64,000 bases of DNA from Streptomyces sp. Root1304 (lineage in GTDB: Bacteria; Actinomycetota; Actinomycetes; Streptomycetales; Streptomycetaceae): contig NZ_LMEP01000012.1 of assembly GCF_001426405.1 (NCBI RefSeq), forward strand, positions 77,948 through 141,947. Reading direction: 5' to 3'. A model generated the notes under the pieces. The model saw only the letters and a program-made list of their open reading frames with translations, was not told the DNA's origin and searched no databases. Shown one piece after another: positions 56,618 to 64,000 of the stretch; within the stretch, counting starts at the first letter, position 1; every line of letters starts with the position of its first letter. The translations under genes and the position numbers were made by a program.

Positions 56618-56998
56618 TTGAAGCGCCGTCTCGCACTCGCCATGGCCACGGCCGCCGCGCTCACCACCGTCCTGAGCGGCTGCGGAGCCCTCGACACCGC
56701 GATGGACTGCGTCAAGACCGCCGACGCGATAGCCACCTCGGTGAGCAACCTCCAGCAGGCGGTCTCCAACGCCTCGAACGACGTGACGCAGATCGAGGAG
56801 TCCCTGAACTCGATCTCCACGGAGCTGGGCAACCTCAAGAACACCACGGACAACGCCGACCTCTCCAAGGCGGTCGACGACCTCACCAAGGGCGTCGACT
56901 CGGTCCGCACGGCGGTCAAGAACGGCGACACCACCCCGGACATCACCCCGATCACCGACGCGGCCGGCGAGGTCGCCAAGGTCTGCACCCCGGGCTGA
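56618..56998 (+). CDS. small helical lipoprotein
   Basis: A 126-residue lipoprotein precursor: KRR basic head, hydrophobic core and lipobox LSGC (C22). The mature ~105 residues form one long amphipathic, coiled-coil-like helix with heptad-like Leu/Ile/Val spacing (SVSNLQQAVSNASNDV, QIEESLNSISTELGNLK) and two Cys (DCVKT, KVCTPG) that could form a disulfide. TTG 56618 has GGGGGAGG seven bases upstream, an unusually strong site. It lies between rph and rdgB. Function unknown; a surface or murein-associated rod is possible. Confidence 0.72.
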   Translation: MKRRLALAMATAAALTTVLSGCGALDTAMDCVKTADAIATSVSNLQQAVSNASNDVTQIEESLNSISTELGNLKNTTDNADLSKAVDDLTKGVDSVRTAVKNGDTTPDITPITDAAGEVAKVCTPG

Positions 56999-57034
56999 TC
57001 CGGGGCGGGCTCGCCGGACCGGATAATCGAGGGC

Positions 57035-57637
57035 ATGACCCGTCTGATCCTCGCCACCCGCAACGCGGGCAAGATCACCGAACTGCACGCGATCCTCGCC
57101 GACGCAGGTCTCGACCTGGAACTCGTCGGCGCGGACGCGTACCCCGAGATCCCCGACGTCAAGGAAACCGGCGTCACCTTCGCCGAGAACGCCCTCCTCA
57201 AGGCGCACGCGCTGGCCCGGGCCACCGGCCTGCCCGCCGTCGCCGACGACTCCGGCCTCTGCGTCGACGTCCTGGGCGGCGCCCCCGGCATCTTCTCCGC
57301 CCGCTGGGCCGGCACCCACGGCGACGACCGCGCCAACCTGGACCTGCTGCTCGCCCAGCTCTCCGACATCGCGGACGAACACCGGGCCGCCCACTTCGCC
57401 TGCGCGGCCGCCCTGGCCCTGCCGGACGGCACGGAGCGCGTGGTCGAGGGCCGCATGCCGGGCACCCTCCGCCACGCCCCGAAGGGCACGAACGGCTTCG
57501 GCTACGACCCGATCCTCCAGCCCGAAGGCCACGACGTGACCTGCGCGGAACTGACCCCGGCGGAGAAGAACGCGATCAGCCACCGCGGCAAGGCCTTCCG
57601 GGCCCTGGCGCCGGTGGTGCGGGAACTGCTGGGCTGA
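57035..57637 (+). CDS. rdgB: XTP/dITP diphosphatase (RdgB/HAM1)
   Basis: A 200-residue nucleotide-sanitising enzyme. Signature LATRNAGKITELHAIL (phosphate loop), TFAENALLKAHA, ADDSGLCVDVLGGAPGIFSARWAG and FGYDPIL. It hydrolyses (d)ITP and XTP to monophosphates. Close to rph as in many genomes. Terminated by a hairpin shared with the convergent tRNA-Leu. Confidence 0.95.
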   Translation: MTRLILATRNAGKITELHAILADAGLDLELVGADAYPEIPDVKETGVTFAENALLKAHALARATGLPAVADDSGLCVDVLGGAPGIFSARWAGTHGDDRANLDLLLAQLSDIADEHRAAHFACAAALALPDGTERVVEGRMPGTLRHAPKGTNGFGYDPILQPEGHDVTCAELTPAEKNAISHRGKAFRALAPVVRELLG

Positions 57638-57646
57638 ACACGCGAG

Positions 57647-57675
57647 AAGGGCCGCTCCGTCGGAGCGGCCCTTCC
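57647..57675 (+). terminator. terminator after rdgB
   Basis: Perfect 12-bp stem AAGGGCCGCTCC/GGAGCGGCCCTT around GTC; eight bases later the convergent tRNA-Leu ends. Confidence 0.62.
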
Positions 57676-57682
57676 GCCGACG

Positions 57683-57766
57683 TGCGGCCGGTGGGACTCG
57701 AACCCACACGGGCTTTCGCCCACTGGGACCTAAACCCAGCTCGGCTGCCAGTTACGACACGGCCGC
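57683..57766 (-). tRNA. tRNA-Leu (UAG)
   Basis: Minus strand: acceptor GCGGCCG/CGGCCGC with discriminator A; anticodon stem CTGGG/CCCAG around TTTAGGT gives TAG (reads CUA and CUG-class codons); long variable arm GTGGGCGAAAGCCCGT typical of class II; T arm GGGTTCGAGTCCC. 84 nt, no encoded CCA. Confidence 0.94.
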
Positions 57767-57812
57767 GTGCTCGCCCATCGTAGTGGCCGCCCGCCCGGCC
57801 GGGGCGAGCACG

Positions 57813-59312
57813 TCAGAACTTCGGTTCGGGCGCCTGGGCCGTCACCAGTTCCACCGCCTCCTCCGGGGTCTCCACCGACGGCGGCGAACCCTCCAGGGGC
57901 CGGCGGGCCGTCTCCTTCATGCACGCCACCGCGACCACGCCGACGAGGGCCGCGCCCATCGCGTAGTACGCCGGCATCAGGCTGTTGCCGGTCGCGCCGA
58001 TCAGGGCCGTGATGACCAGCGGGGTCGTACCGCCGAAGAGCGAGGCGGAGAGGTTGTAGCCCACCGACAGCGAGCCGTACCGCACGTCGGTCGGGAAGAG
58101 GGCCGGGAGCGCCGCCGACATGGTGCCGAGCATGCAGACCAGCGACAGGCCGAGCATCAGCATGCCCGCCGTGATCGCCGGGATGCCGCCCTGGCCGATC
58201 AGCAGGAACGCCGGCAGGGACAGGAAGAGGAAGCCCAGCATCCCCGCCATCAGCACCGGCTTGCGCCCGAACCGGTCGTTCAGCCGGCCGACCCGGGTGA
58301 TGAGCAGCATCAGCAGCACCATGACGAGCAGCAGGACCAGCAGCCCGTGGGTCTCGCTGTAGCCGAGCTCGTCGGAGAGGTACGTGGGCATGTACGAGAG
58401 CAGCATGTAGTCGGTGATGTTGTACGCGCCGACCAGGGCGACGCACAGGATCAGCGCCGGCCACTGCTGCCGGAAGATCTTCGCCAGGTCGCCCTTGGCG
58501 GAGGTCTCCACCGTGTCCGCCGCCTCCGAGGCGCGCGCGGTGTCGTTCTCCAGCTTCCGGAAGGCCGGCGTCTCGTCCAGCCGCAGGCGCAGATAGAGGC
58601 CGACCAGCCCCAGCGGGCCCGCCACCAGGAAGGGGACGCGCCAGCCCCAGGCCTCCATCGCGTCCGAGCCGAGCCACGTGGAGAGCGCCGTCACCAGGCC
58701 GGCCGCGCCGACGTAACCGGCGAGCGTGCCGAACTCCAGGAAGCTGCCGAAGTAGCCGCGGCGGCGGTCGGGCGCGTACTCGGCGATGAAGGTCGAGGCC
58801 CCGCCGTACTCCCCGCCGGTCGAGAAGCCCTGGAGCATCCGGAAGAGGATCAGGAGCACCGGTGCCCAGAAGCCGATGGAGGCGTACGAGGGGATCAGGC
58901 CGATCGCGAAGGTGCCGACGGCCATGAGGATCATCGTCAGCGCGAGGACCTTCTTGCGGCCGAGCCGGTCACCCATCGGGCCGAACACCATGCCGCCGAG
59001 CGGGCGGACCAGGAACGCGACGGCGAAGGTCGCGAACGAGGAGAGCAGCTGGACCGTGTCGTTGCCGGCGGGGAAGAAGACATGGCCGAGGGTCACGGCG
59101 AGGTAGGCGTAGATGCCGAAGTCGAACCACTCCATGGCATTGCCCAGCGACGCCGCCGTCACCGCCCGCTTGACGGCCGTCTCGTCGGTCACCGTGATGT
59201 CGGTCCGCCGCAGCCGGGGCTGCCGGCTCCGGGCGACGGCCCTGAAGAGGCGGGGATGGCGTCTCAGGGCATCGGGATCGGCGGGGGCGGACTCGCGGTC
59301 TGTGGCCGGCAT
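57813..59312 (-). CDS. MHS-family MFS symporter (ProP/KgtP-like)
   Basis: A 499-residue major facilitator of the metabolite:H+ symporter (MHS) family. Signature AVTAASLGNAMEWFDFGIYAYLAVTLG in helix 1, RPLGGMVFGPMGDRLGRKKVL loop, and LILFRMLQGFSTGGEYGGASTF. The ~45-residue N-terminal cytoplasmic arm is Arg-rich, and the C-terminus lacks the coiled coil of E. coli ProP. Substrate could be proline/betaine or a dicarboxylate; not resolved. ATG 59312 is preceded by GGAGAGAGG at long spacing. Monocistronic. Confidence 0.87.
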   Translation of the reverse strand: MPATDRESAPADPDALRRHPRLFRAVARSRQPRLRRTDITVTDETAVKRAVTAASLGNAMEWFDFGIYAYLAVTLGHVFFPAGNDTVQLLSSFATFAVAFLVRPLGGMVFGPMGDRLGRKKVLALTMILMAVGTFAIGLIPSYASIGFWAPVLLILFRMLQGFSTGGEYGGASTFIAEYAPDRRRGYFGSFLEFGTLAGYVGAAGLVTALSTWLGSDAMEAWGWRVPFLVAGPLGLVGLYLRLRLDETPAFRKLENDTARASEAADTVETSAKGDLAKIFRQQWPALILCVALVGAYNITDYMLLSYMPTYLSDELGYSETHGLLVLLLVMVLLMLLITRVGRLNDRFGRKPVLMAGMLGFLFLSLPAFLLIGQGGIPAITAGMLMLGLSLVCMLGTMSAALPALFPTDVRYGSLSVGYNLSASLFGGTTPLVITALIGATGNSLMPAYYAMGAALVGVVAVACMKETARRPLEGSPPSVETPEEAVELVTAQAPEPKF

Positions 59313-59420
59313 GGCCGTACGTCCTCTCTCCGGGGAAACTCCAGAGGACCTTCTGCACGGTCATGCCGTTCACAAACGGAAGTCGTCCGGAATTGCGACC
59401 TCCGTCACGCCGGGACGGGC

Positions 59421-59894
59421 TCAGCCCTCGATGGCGAGATCCCGGATGATCTTGGCCACGTGGCCGGTCGCCTTCACGTTGTAGAAGGCGTGCTCGACCT
59501 TGCCGTCCTCGTCGACGACGACCGTCGAGCGGATCACGCCCGTCACCGTCTTGCCGTACAGCTTCTTCTCGCCGAAGGCGCCGTACGCCTCCAGGGTCTC
59601 CTTCGACGGGTCGCCGACCAGCGTGACCTTCAGGTTCTCCTTCTCGCGGAACTTCGCCAGCTTCTCCGGCTTGTCGGGCGAGACGCCGATGACGTCGTAG
59701 CCCGCCGCCGCGAGGACGTCGAGGTTGTCCGTGAAGTCGCAGGCCTGCTTCGTGCAGCCGGGGGTGAGCGCGGCCGGGTAGAAGTAGACGATGACCTTGC
59801 GGCCCTTGTGGTCCGCGAGGGAGACCTCGTTGCCGTCCGCGTCGGGCAGGGTGAAGGCGGGGGCGGTGTCGCCGGGCTGCAGTCGCTCGCTCAT
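59421..59894 (-). CDS. bcp: thioredoxin-dependent peroxiredoxin Bcp (PrxQ)
   Basis: A 157-residue atypical 2-Cys peroxiredoxin reducing hydroperoxides. Peroxidatic C47 and resolving C52 lie in TPGCTKQACDF, five residues apart as in BCP/PrxQ, and VIGVSPDKPEKLAKFREK is typical of the family. Cytoplasmic, no signal. ATG 59894 has GAGGAG upstream. Convergent with the MHS transporter direction-wise on the same strand, ~110 bp after it. Confidence 0.94.
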   Translation of the reverse strand: MSERLQPGDTAPAFTLPDADGNEVSLADHKGRKVIVYFYPAALTPGCTKQACDFTDNLDVLAAAGYDVIGVSPDKPEKLAKFREKENLKVTLVGDPSKETLEAYGAFGEKKLYGKTVTGVIRSTVVVDEDGKVEHAFYNVKATGHVAKIIRDLAIEG

Positions 59895-60015
59895 GGCTCT
59901 CCTCGGGATGGTTCGCGTACGCATTCAGAGCCTAATGGGGGTCGGGGACAGCCCCGCGGCGACGGAGCTGACAGACTGTCCACAACGACCGGATCACGAC
60001 TACGGAGGCAGCGCG

Positions 60016-60336
60016 GTGTCGGAGGCCAGGACCCCTGCGCAGATCGAGGCGGACATCGTCCGCCGGCGCGAGCAGCTCGCCGTCACTCTCGACGAGATCG
60101 GCATTCGGATGCACCCGAAGACGATCATCGGGGACGCGAAGGCCAAGGTCGCCTCGACGGTCGACCAGACCGCCGGACGCGCCTTCGTCGCCGTCAACAG
60201 GGTGGTCTCGGATGTGAAGGCACGTTTCACCCATGAGGACGGCGCCCCCCGCCTGGAGCGCGTGGTGCCGGCGGCCGTCCTCGCCGTGGCGGTCGTCGGG
60301 CTCCTCGCCGCGTCCTCCCGCAGGAAGAAGGGATGA
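60016..60336 (+). CDS. DUF3618 protein, single membrane helix
   Basis: A 106-residue actinobacterial protein. N-terminal signature TPAQIEADIVRRREQLAVTLDEI identifies DUF3618, an amphipathic helix region, followed by a single C-terminal transmembrane helix (PAAVLAVAVVGLLAA) and a Lys/Arg end. Such proteins are often near phage-shock or membrane-stress genes, but none is adjacent here. GTG 60016 has ACGGAGGC upstream. Divergent from bcp across 121 bp. Role unknown. Confidence 0.85.
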   Translation: MSEARTPAQIEADIVRRREQLAVTLDEIGIRMHPKTIIGDAKAKVASTVDQTAGRAFVAVNRVVSDVKARFTHEDGAPRLERVVPAAVLAVAVVGLLAASSRRKKG

Positions 60337-60382
60337 CCCCTCCCCGCCCCGGGCCTCCCGCCCGGGCAGGTAGGTTCACCCC

Positions 60383-60721
60383 GTGAGCGAGAACACGCAC
60401 GACAAGCTGCCCATCCGGATGCTCCACGACCGGGTCCTGGTCCGCACCGACTCCCCGGAGGGGGAGCGGCGTTCCGGCGGCGGCATCCTGATCCCGGCGA
60501 CCGCGGCCGTCGGCCGCCGGCTCGCCTGGGCCGAGGTGGTCGCGGTCGGTCAGAACGTCCGCACGGTCGAGATCGGCGACCGGGTCCTGTACGACCCCGA
60601 GGACCGCGCCGAGGTCGAGGTGCGGGGCACCGCGTACGTCCTGATGCGCGAGCGCGACCTGCACGCGGTGGCCGCCGACCGGTTCCAGGGCACCTCGGAC
60701 TCCACCGGGCTGTACCTCTGA
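60383..60721 (+). CDS. GroES-like (Cpn10 fold) co-chaperone homologue
   Basis: A 112-residue protein with the Cpn10 fold: IRMLHDRVLVRTDSPEGERRSGGGILIPATA, AEVVAVGQNVRTVEIGDRVLYDPEDRAEVEVRG. The mobile-loop region is present, but the terminal residues of true GroES differ and no groEL is adjacent, so it is a paralogue rather than the housekeeping co-chaperonin. GTG start 47 bp after the DUF3618 gene. Target unknown. Confidence 0.82.
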   Translation: MSENTHDKLPIRMLHDRVLVRTDSPEGERRSGGGILIPATAAVGRRLAWAEVVAVGQNVRTVEIGDRVLYDPEDRAEVEVRGTAYVLMRERDLHAVAADRFQGTSDSTGLYL

Positions 60722-60741
60722 CCCCACGGGCACATACCGCG

Positions 60742-60788
60742 AGGGCCCTTGGTGACCATGGTCACCAAGGGCCCTCCGCCGTTCTTTG
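60742..60788 (+). terminator. 17+17-bp perfect palindrome, probable terminator
   Basis: AGGGCCCTTGGTGACCA (60742-60758) followed immediately by its exact reverse complement (60759-60775), then GTTCTTT (60781-60787). No loop, so at least four bases must unpair. Placed between the GroES-like gene and the guanidine riboswitch. Confidence 0.55.
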
Positions 60789-60802
60789 CTAGCCTGGAGA
60801 CA

Positions 60803-60844
60803 CCCGACGAGACGCGCCGTACCGGGATTCCGACAAGACGACGC
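60803..60844 (+). ncRNA. guanidine-III riboswitch (ykkC-III)
   Basis: The 42-nt stretch matches the guanidine-III consensus: CCCGACGAGACGCGCCGTAC then GGGATTCCGACAAGACGACGC, with the ACGAG...CGCCGUACC...GACAAGACG core intact. It lies 37 bp upstream of a guanidinium exporter gene, the expected target. This class forms a pseudoknot and usually frees the ribosome site on guanidine binding. Confidence 0.9.
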
Positions 60845-60880
60845 ACCCCTGTTGTTCCGTCTCGCGGAGGTTTCGTCGTC

Positions 60881-61201
60881 ATGGCCTGGGTCCTTCTCAT
60901 CATCGCCGGTCTGCTCGAGGTCGGCTGGTCGATCGGCATGAAGTACACCGAGGGCTTCACCCGTCTCTGGCCCAGCGTGTTCACCGGCATCGGGATCGTC
61001 GCGTCCATGGTGCTGCTGTCGCAGGCCGCCAAGACCCTGCCCATCGGCACGGCGTACGGCGTCTGGGTCGGCATCGGCGCGGCCGGTGCGGCGGTGTTCG
61101 GCATGGTGGTGCTCGGGGAGCCCGCGACCGCCGCCCGGATCTTCTTCGTCTGCCTGCTGCTGGTCGCGGTCGTGGGCCTGAAGGCGACCTCGGGGCACTG
61201 A
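60881..61201 (+). CDS. gdx: guanidinium exporter Gdx (SugE), SMR family
   Basis: A 106-residue, four-helix small multidrug resistance protein. Essential E13 lies in IIAGLLEVGWSIGMKYTEGFTR, the Gdx-type signature; GTAYGVWVGIGAAGA and GEPATAARIFFVCLL follow. Guanidine-III riboswitch upstream confirms the substrate as guanidinium. Functions as a dual-topology dimer exporting guanidinium with proton antiport. ATG 60881 has CGGAGG 8 bases upstream. Confidence 0.95.
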   Translation: MAWVLLIIAGLLEVGWSIGMKYTEGFTRLWPSVFTGIGIVASMVLLSQAAKTLPIGTAYGVWVGIGAAGAAVFGMVVLGEPATAARIFFVCLLLVAVVGLKATSGH

Positions 61202-61281
61202 CCCCGGGCGGCCGCGGGCCGTATCGGGGCCGTCCGGGGCGGGTCGATGCCCCGGACGGGCGTACGCGGGCCGGTCAGCGG

Positions 61282-63468
61282 TCACTGACCCCGAACGGGC
61301 GTACGTGAGGGCCGGGGGCCGCGTGGCGCCGCGCCCGGGCCCGCCTCGCCCGTCAGGTTCGACTCCGCCGAACCGCCCGGGTTCTCCGGCCCGTCCGGCA
61401 TCGGCGGCACCGCGGGCATCGCCTCCGCCCCCGGCATCAGCTGCAGCTCGAAGTCCCGCGGCGCCGTCCCCGCCAGCGCCTCCCGGGTGAACCGGCCCCA
61501 GATCTCGGCCGGCGCCCCGCCCCCGTTGATCCGGGGCAGCCCCAGCGCCCCGTACAGCGACTCCTGCCGCCCCGACTCCGGGTCCTGCCCCATCAGCGCG
61601 ACCACCGTCGCCAGCTCCGGGGTGTAGCCCGCGAACCAGGCGGCCCTGTCGTCCTCCGCCGTGCCCGTCTTGCCCGCCGCGGGCCGCCCGGCGGCCTGCG
61701 CGGCCGTCCCGGTGCCCGCCTCGACGACGCTCCGCAGGATCGACGTGGTCGTGTCCGCGGCCTCCCGGCTGACCACCTGCCGCCCCGCGGCGGCCGGCAC
61801 CGCCAGCTCCTGGCCGTCCCGGCTGATCCGTCCGACCAGGGTGTACGAGCCGTGCCGGCCGTGCGCGGCGAGCGTCGCGTACGCCGTCGCCATGTCGAGG
61901 ACGCTGGCCGTGGCCGGCCCGAGCGCGATGGACGGGGAGGCGGTGAGGTCGGGGGTGGAGGCCGGCAGCCCGAGGGCGACGGCGGTGCGCCGCACGTGCC
62001 CGGGGCCGACGTCGACCGCCATCTGGGCGTACACCGCGTTCACCGACAGATCGGTGGCCGCGCCGACGGCGATCTCGCCGTAACTCGCGTCGTCCTCGTT
62101 GGCGGGGTCGTACGGGCTCCCGCTCCAGCCCTCCACGGGACGCCGGTTGCTGCCGTCGTACACCGTGTACGGGGTGATCGGCTCGCCGCGCTGGTTCTGC
62201 GCCCCGCTCTGCACGGCCGCCGTGAAGACGAAGGGCTTGAAGGTGGAGCCGACCTGGTAGTCGCGGCGGGTGGCGTTGTTGACGTACTGCCGGGTGTAGT
62301 CGATGCCCCCGTACATCGCGAGGACCTCGCCGTCCGCCGGGTCGACGGCGGCCGCGCCGACCCGCACGTTCCGGTCGGCGGGGGAGCGTCCCGGGTCGAG
62401 CCGGGACATGACCTGCTCCTCGACGGCCCGGACGAGCGCCTCCTGCTTCCCGGGTTCCAGGGTGGTGGTGATCCGGAACCCGCCGCCGGCGAGGGTCTTC
62501 TCGTCGACGATCCCGCGCCCGGTGAGGTACTCCTCGACGGCCTGGACGAGATAGCCGCGCTGCCCGGACAGGCCGGTCGCGGGGCGCGCGGTCTGCGGGG
62601 CGGGGAAGTGGACGGCGGCGCGGTCGGCGGGTGCGAGCCAGCCCTCGCCGACCATGCCGTCGAGCACGTAGTTCCAGCGGGCGACGGCCGTGGCGAGGTT
62701 CTCGGGGTGGGTGGTGACGTCGTAGGAGCTGGGGGCCTTGAGGAGGGTGGCGAGGTACGCGCCCTCGGCGGTGTCGAGCTGCTCGACGTCCTTGCCGTAG
62801 TAGGCGCGGGCGGCGGCCTGGACACCGTACGCGTTCCGCCCGAAGTAGCTGGTGTTCAGATAGCCCTGGAGGATCTCCTCCTTGCTCTTCTCGCGGCCCA
62901 GCTTGATCGCGATGAAGAACTCCTTCGCCTTCCGGCTGAGGGTCTGCTCCTGCCCCAGGTAGTAGTTCTTGACGTACTGCTGGGTGATGGTCGAACCCGA
63001 CTGGCGGCCCTTGCCGGTGACGGTGTTCCAGGCGGCGCGGAGCATCGCCTTGGGGTCGACGGCGCGCGAGGTGTGGAAGTCGCGGTCCTCGGCGGCCAGG
63101 ACGGCCTGCCGGAGGGAGAGCGGGACGCGGTCGAGCCGTACGTTCTCGCGGTTGACCTCGCCGTCCCGGGCGAGGGTGGAGCCGTCGCGGTAGAGGTAGA
63201 CGTTGGACTGGGCGACGGCGGCGGTGTTGGCGGGCGGGATCTCCACGAGGAGGTACCCGGCGGCGAAGGCACCGACGAGCAGGAGCGAGCCGAACAGGAA
63301 GAGGCCGAGGAGGGCCCGGAGGAAGCGCCGGGGGCGGGAGCGCTTCGGGGGCTTCGGGGACTTCGGGGCACGCCTGGGGTCGGGGAGGGAAGGGTCCCTC
63401 GGCTCCCAGCCCGGCGTTCGGGATGGCCGGGGGGCGTCGGGTTCGCTCGTACCGGAGGAAGGGGGCAT
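61282..63468 (-). CDS. bifunctional penicillin-binding protein (class A, GT51 + transpeptidase)
   Basis: A 728-residue class A PBP building peptidoglycan. A ~48-residue Pro/Arg-rich cytoplasmic head precedes one membrane helix (50-75). The GT51 domain has catalytic E127 in AAEDRDFHTSRAVDPKAM, then GSTITQQYVKNYYLG and LNTSYFGRNAYGVQAAA. The transpeptidase motifs are S408-TFK in VGSTFKPFVF, SVN, and KTGT. The C-terminal ~60 residues are Pro/Gly-rich. ATG 63468 follows a purine-rich AAGATGAGGTGCC. Divergent from the ABC-2 permease. Confidence 0.93.
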   Translation of the reverse strand: MPPSSGTSEPDAPRPSRTPGWEPRDPSLPDPRRAPKSPKPPKRSRPRRFLRALLGLFLFGSLLLVGAFAAGYLLVEIPPANTAAVAQSNVYLYRDGSTLARDGEVNRENVRLDRVPLSLRQAVLAAEDRDFHTSRAVDPKAMLRAAWNTVTGKGRQSGSTITQQYVKNYYLGQEQTLSRKAKEFFIAIKLGREKSKEEILQGYLNTSYFGRNAYGVQAAARAYYGKDVEQLDTAEGAYLATLLKAPSSYDVTTHPENLATAVARWNYVLDGMVGEGWLAPADRAAVHFPAPQTARPATGLSGQRGYLVQAVEEYLTGRGIVDEKTLAGGGFRITTTLEPGKQEALVRAVEEQVMSRLDPGRSPADRNVRVGAAAVDPADGEVLAMYGGIDYTRQYVNNATRRDYQVGSTFKPFVFTAAVQSGAQNQRGEPITPYTVYDGSNRRPVEGWSGSPYDPANEDDASYGEIAVGAATDLSVNAVYAQMAVDVGPGHVRRTAVALGLPASTPDLTASPSIALGPATASVLDMATAYATLAAHGRHGSYTLVGRISRDGQELAVPAAAGRQVVSREAADTTTSILRSVVEAGTGTAAQAAGRPAAGKTGTAEDDRAAWFAGYTPELATVVALMGQDPESGRQESLYGALGLPRINGGGAPAEIWGRFTREALAGTAPRDFELQLMPGAEAMPAVPPMPDGPENPGGSAESNLTGEAGPGAAPRGPRPSRTPVRGQ

Positions 63469-63604
63469 GGCACCTCATCTTGCCCGGAATGTGATGAAAC
63501 TCCCGGACACGACCCGAAACCGACGCGAACGTGACGGGAAATCCCCTCGCGGGGCACAGGGACCCGCCGCTAGGGTCATGCGCTTCGGCGGACGGGGGAG
63601 CGGA

Positions 63605-64000
63605 ATGCTGCGGCTGTACGCGACGGTCGCGGCGGGCGGCTTCCGGCGCCACGCCACCTATCGGGTGGCGACCGCGGCGGGCGTCTTCACCAACAGCGTC
63701 TTCGGACTGATCCTCTCCTCCACCTACATCGCCCTCTGGGACGAACGCCCCGCGCTCGGCGGCTACTCGGTCGACGACGCCATCGCCTACGTCTGGATCG
63801 GACAGGCGCTCATCACCGTCTGCGGACTGATGGGCGGCGGCTTCGAGGAGGAGCTGATCGAGCGCGTCAGGACCGGCGACATCGCCGTCGACCTCTACCG
63901 CCCGGCCGACCTCCAGGCCTGGTGGTACTCGGCCAACGCGGGCCGGTCCGCGTACCAGTTGATCGGCCGCGGCATCCTCCCGATGGTGATCGGGTGGCTC
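63605..64000 (+). CDS. ABC-2 type transporter permease, N-terminal fragment
   Basis: The gene runs off the window end; 132 residues are visible, starting MLRLYATVAAGGFRRHATYR. Features are an N-terminal amphipathic helix, a hydrophobic segment (AGVFTNSVFGLILSSTYIAL) and a second hydrophobic stretch (VWIGQALITVCGLM), followed by ELIERVRTGDIAVDLYRPADLQAWW, typical of ABC-2 family permeases of drug/antibiotic export. ATG 63605 has GGGGGAGCGG upstream. The partner ATPase should lie beyond the window, on this reading. Confidence 0.75.
   Translation, partial: MLRLYATVAAGGFRRHATYRVATAAGVFTNSVFGLILSSTYIALWDERPALGGYSVDDAIAYVWIGQALITVCGLMGGGFEEELIERVRTGDIAVDLYRPADLQAWWYSANAGRSAYQLIGRGILPMVIGWL

Noticed and set aside
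57783..60236. Plus-strand open frame of 817 codons
   Set aside because: Covers the conserved MHS transporter and bcp on the other strand; Arg/Glu/His-rich, no motif.
60227..63652. Minus-strand open frame of 1141 codons
   Set aside because: Runs in a shifted frame over the PBP, gdx and riboswitch; the PBP frame has all the catalytic motifs.

Overview
The window is about 70% GC, with GTG/TTG starts, strong AGGAGG-type ribosome sites and overlapping stop/start junctions. It looks like chromosomal core DNA of a Streptomyces or a very close actinomycete. Markers for this are an SsgA-like sporulation protein (ssgG type), DasR-type dre sites around the N-acetylglucosamine PTS genes, an HppD with iron ligands at the S. 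avermitilis positions (H187/H270/E349), and PQQ-propeller Ser/Thr kinases. From memory, the hppD-to-gdx half follows the S. coelicolor SCO2927-SCO2898 order; I could not check this.

Layout. 1-5285: end of a GH20 hexosaminidase, then a three-subunit xanthine-dehydrogenase-family operon with unusual active-site and N-terminal features. 5406-12257: a six-gene block of WXG/ESX-like proteins, a mycosin-like subtilase and a lipoprotein, with no recognisable Ecc secretion machinery. 12309-17685: on the opposite strand, two PQQ-propeller Ser/Thr kinases and a pseudokinase. 17800-29774: tRNA-Cys, an MFS exporter, a Doc-type toxin-antitoxin pair, an SF2 helicase, IclR and ArsR-type regulators, a secreted esterase, a Lon-like S16 protein, and an ArsR/small protein/MFS operon preceded by a 14-bp-periodic TTGCAA array.

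29732-40925: Lrp regulator divergent from hppD, TPR protein, GlcD-like oxidase, ssgG, two RDD membrane proteins and a secreted M6 metalloprotease. 40933-43957: NAD salvage (pncA, pncB) divergent from clpS and a DUF2017 gene. 44279-50742: amino-acid permease, then the protein-bound cysteine pathway (JAMM hydrolase, sulfur carrier CysO, CysM). This pathway is split by a cobalamin-riboswitch-controlled ABC importer, and a cysteine-type leader peptide precedes cysO. 50766-55604: membrane-anchored MazF/PemK-like protein, MBL hydrolase, and the GlcNAc PTS (nagE2, nagE1, nagF) with four dre sites. 55797-64000: rph, rdgB, tRNA-Leu, MHS-family transporter, Bcp peroxiredoxin, DUF3618, GroES-like protein, a guanidine-III riboswitch with the Gdx exporter, a bifunctional penicillin-binding protein, and the start of an ABC-2 permease.

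Functional links: the GH20 enzyme releases the sugar imported by the DasR-controlled PTS. The kinases and WXG block probably form one signalling/secretion module. CysO, CysM and the JAMM hydrolase make cysteine. PncA and PncB feed NAD. Three RNA-level controls can be read directly: the cobalamin riboswitch, the guanidine-III riboswitch and the cysteine leader peptide.
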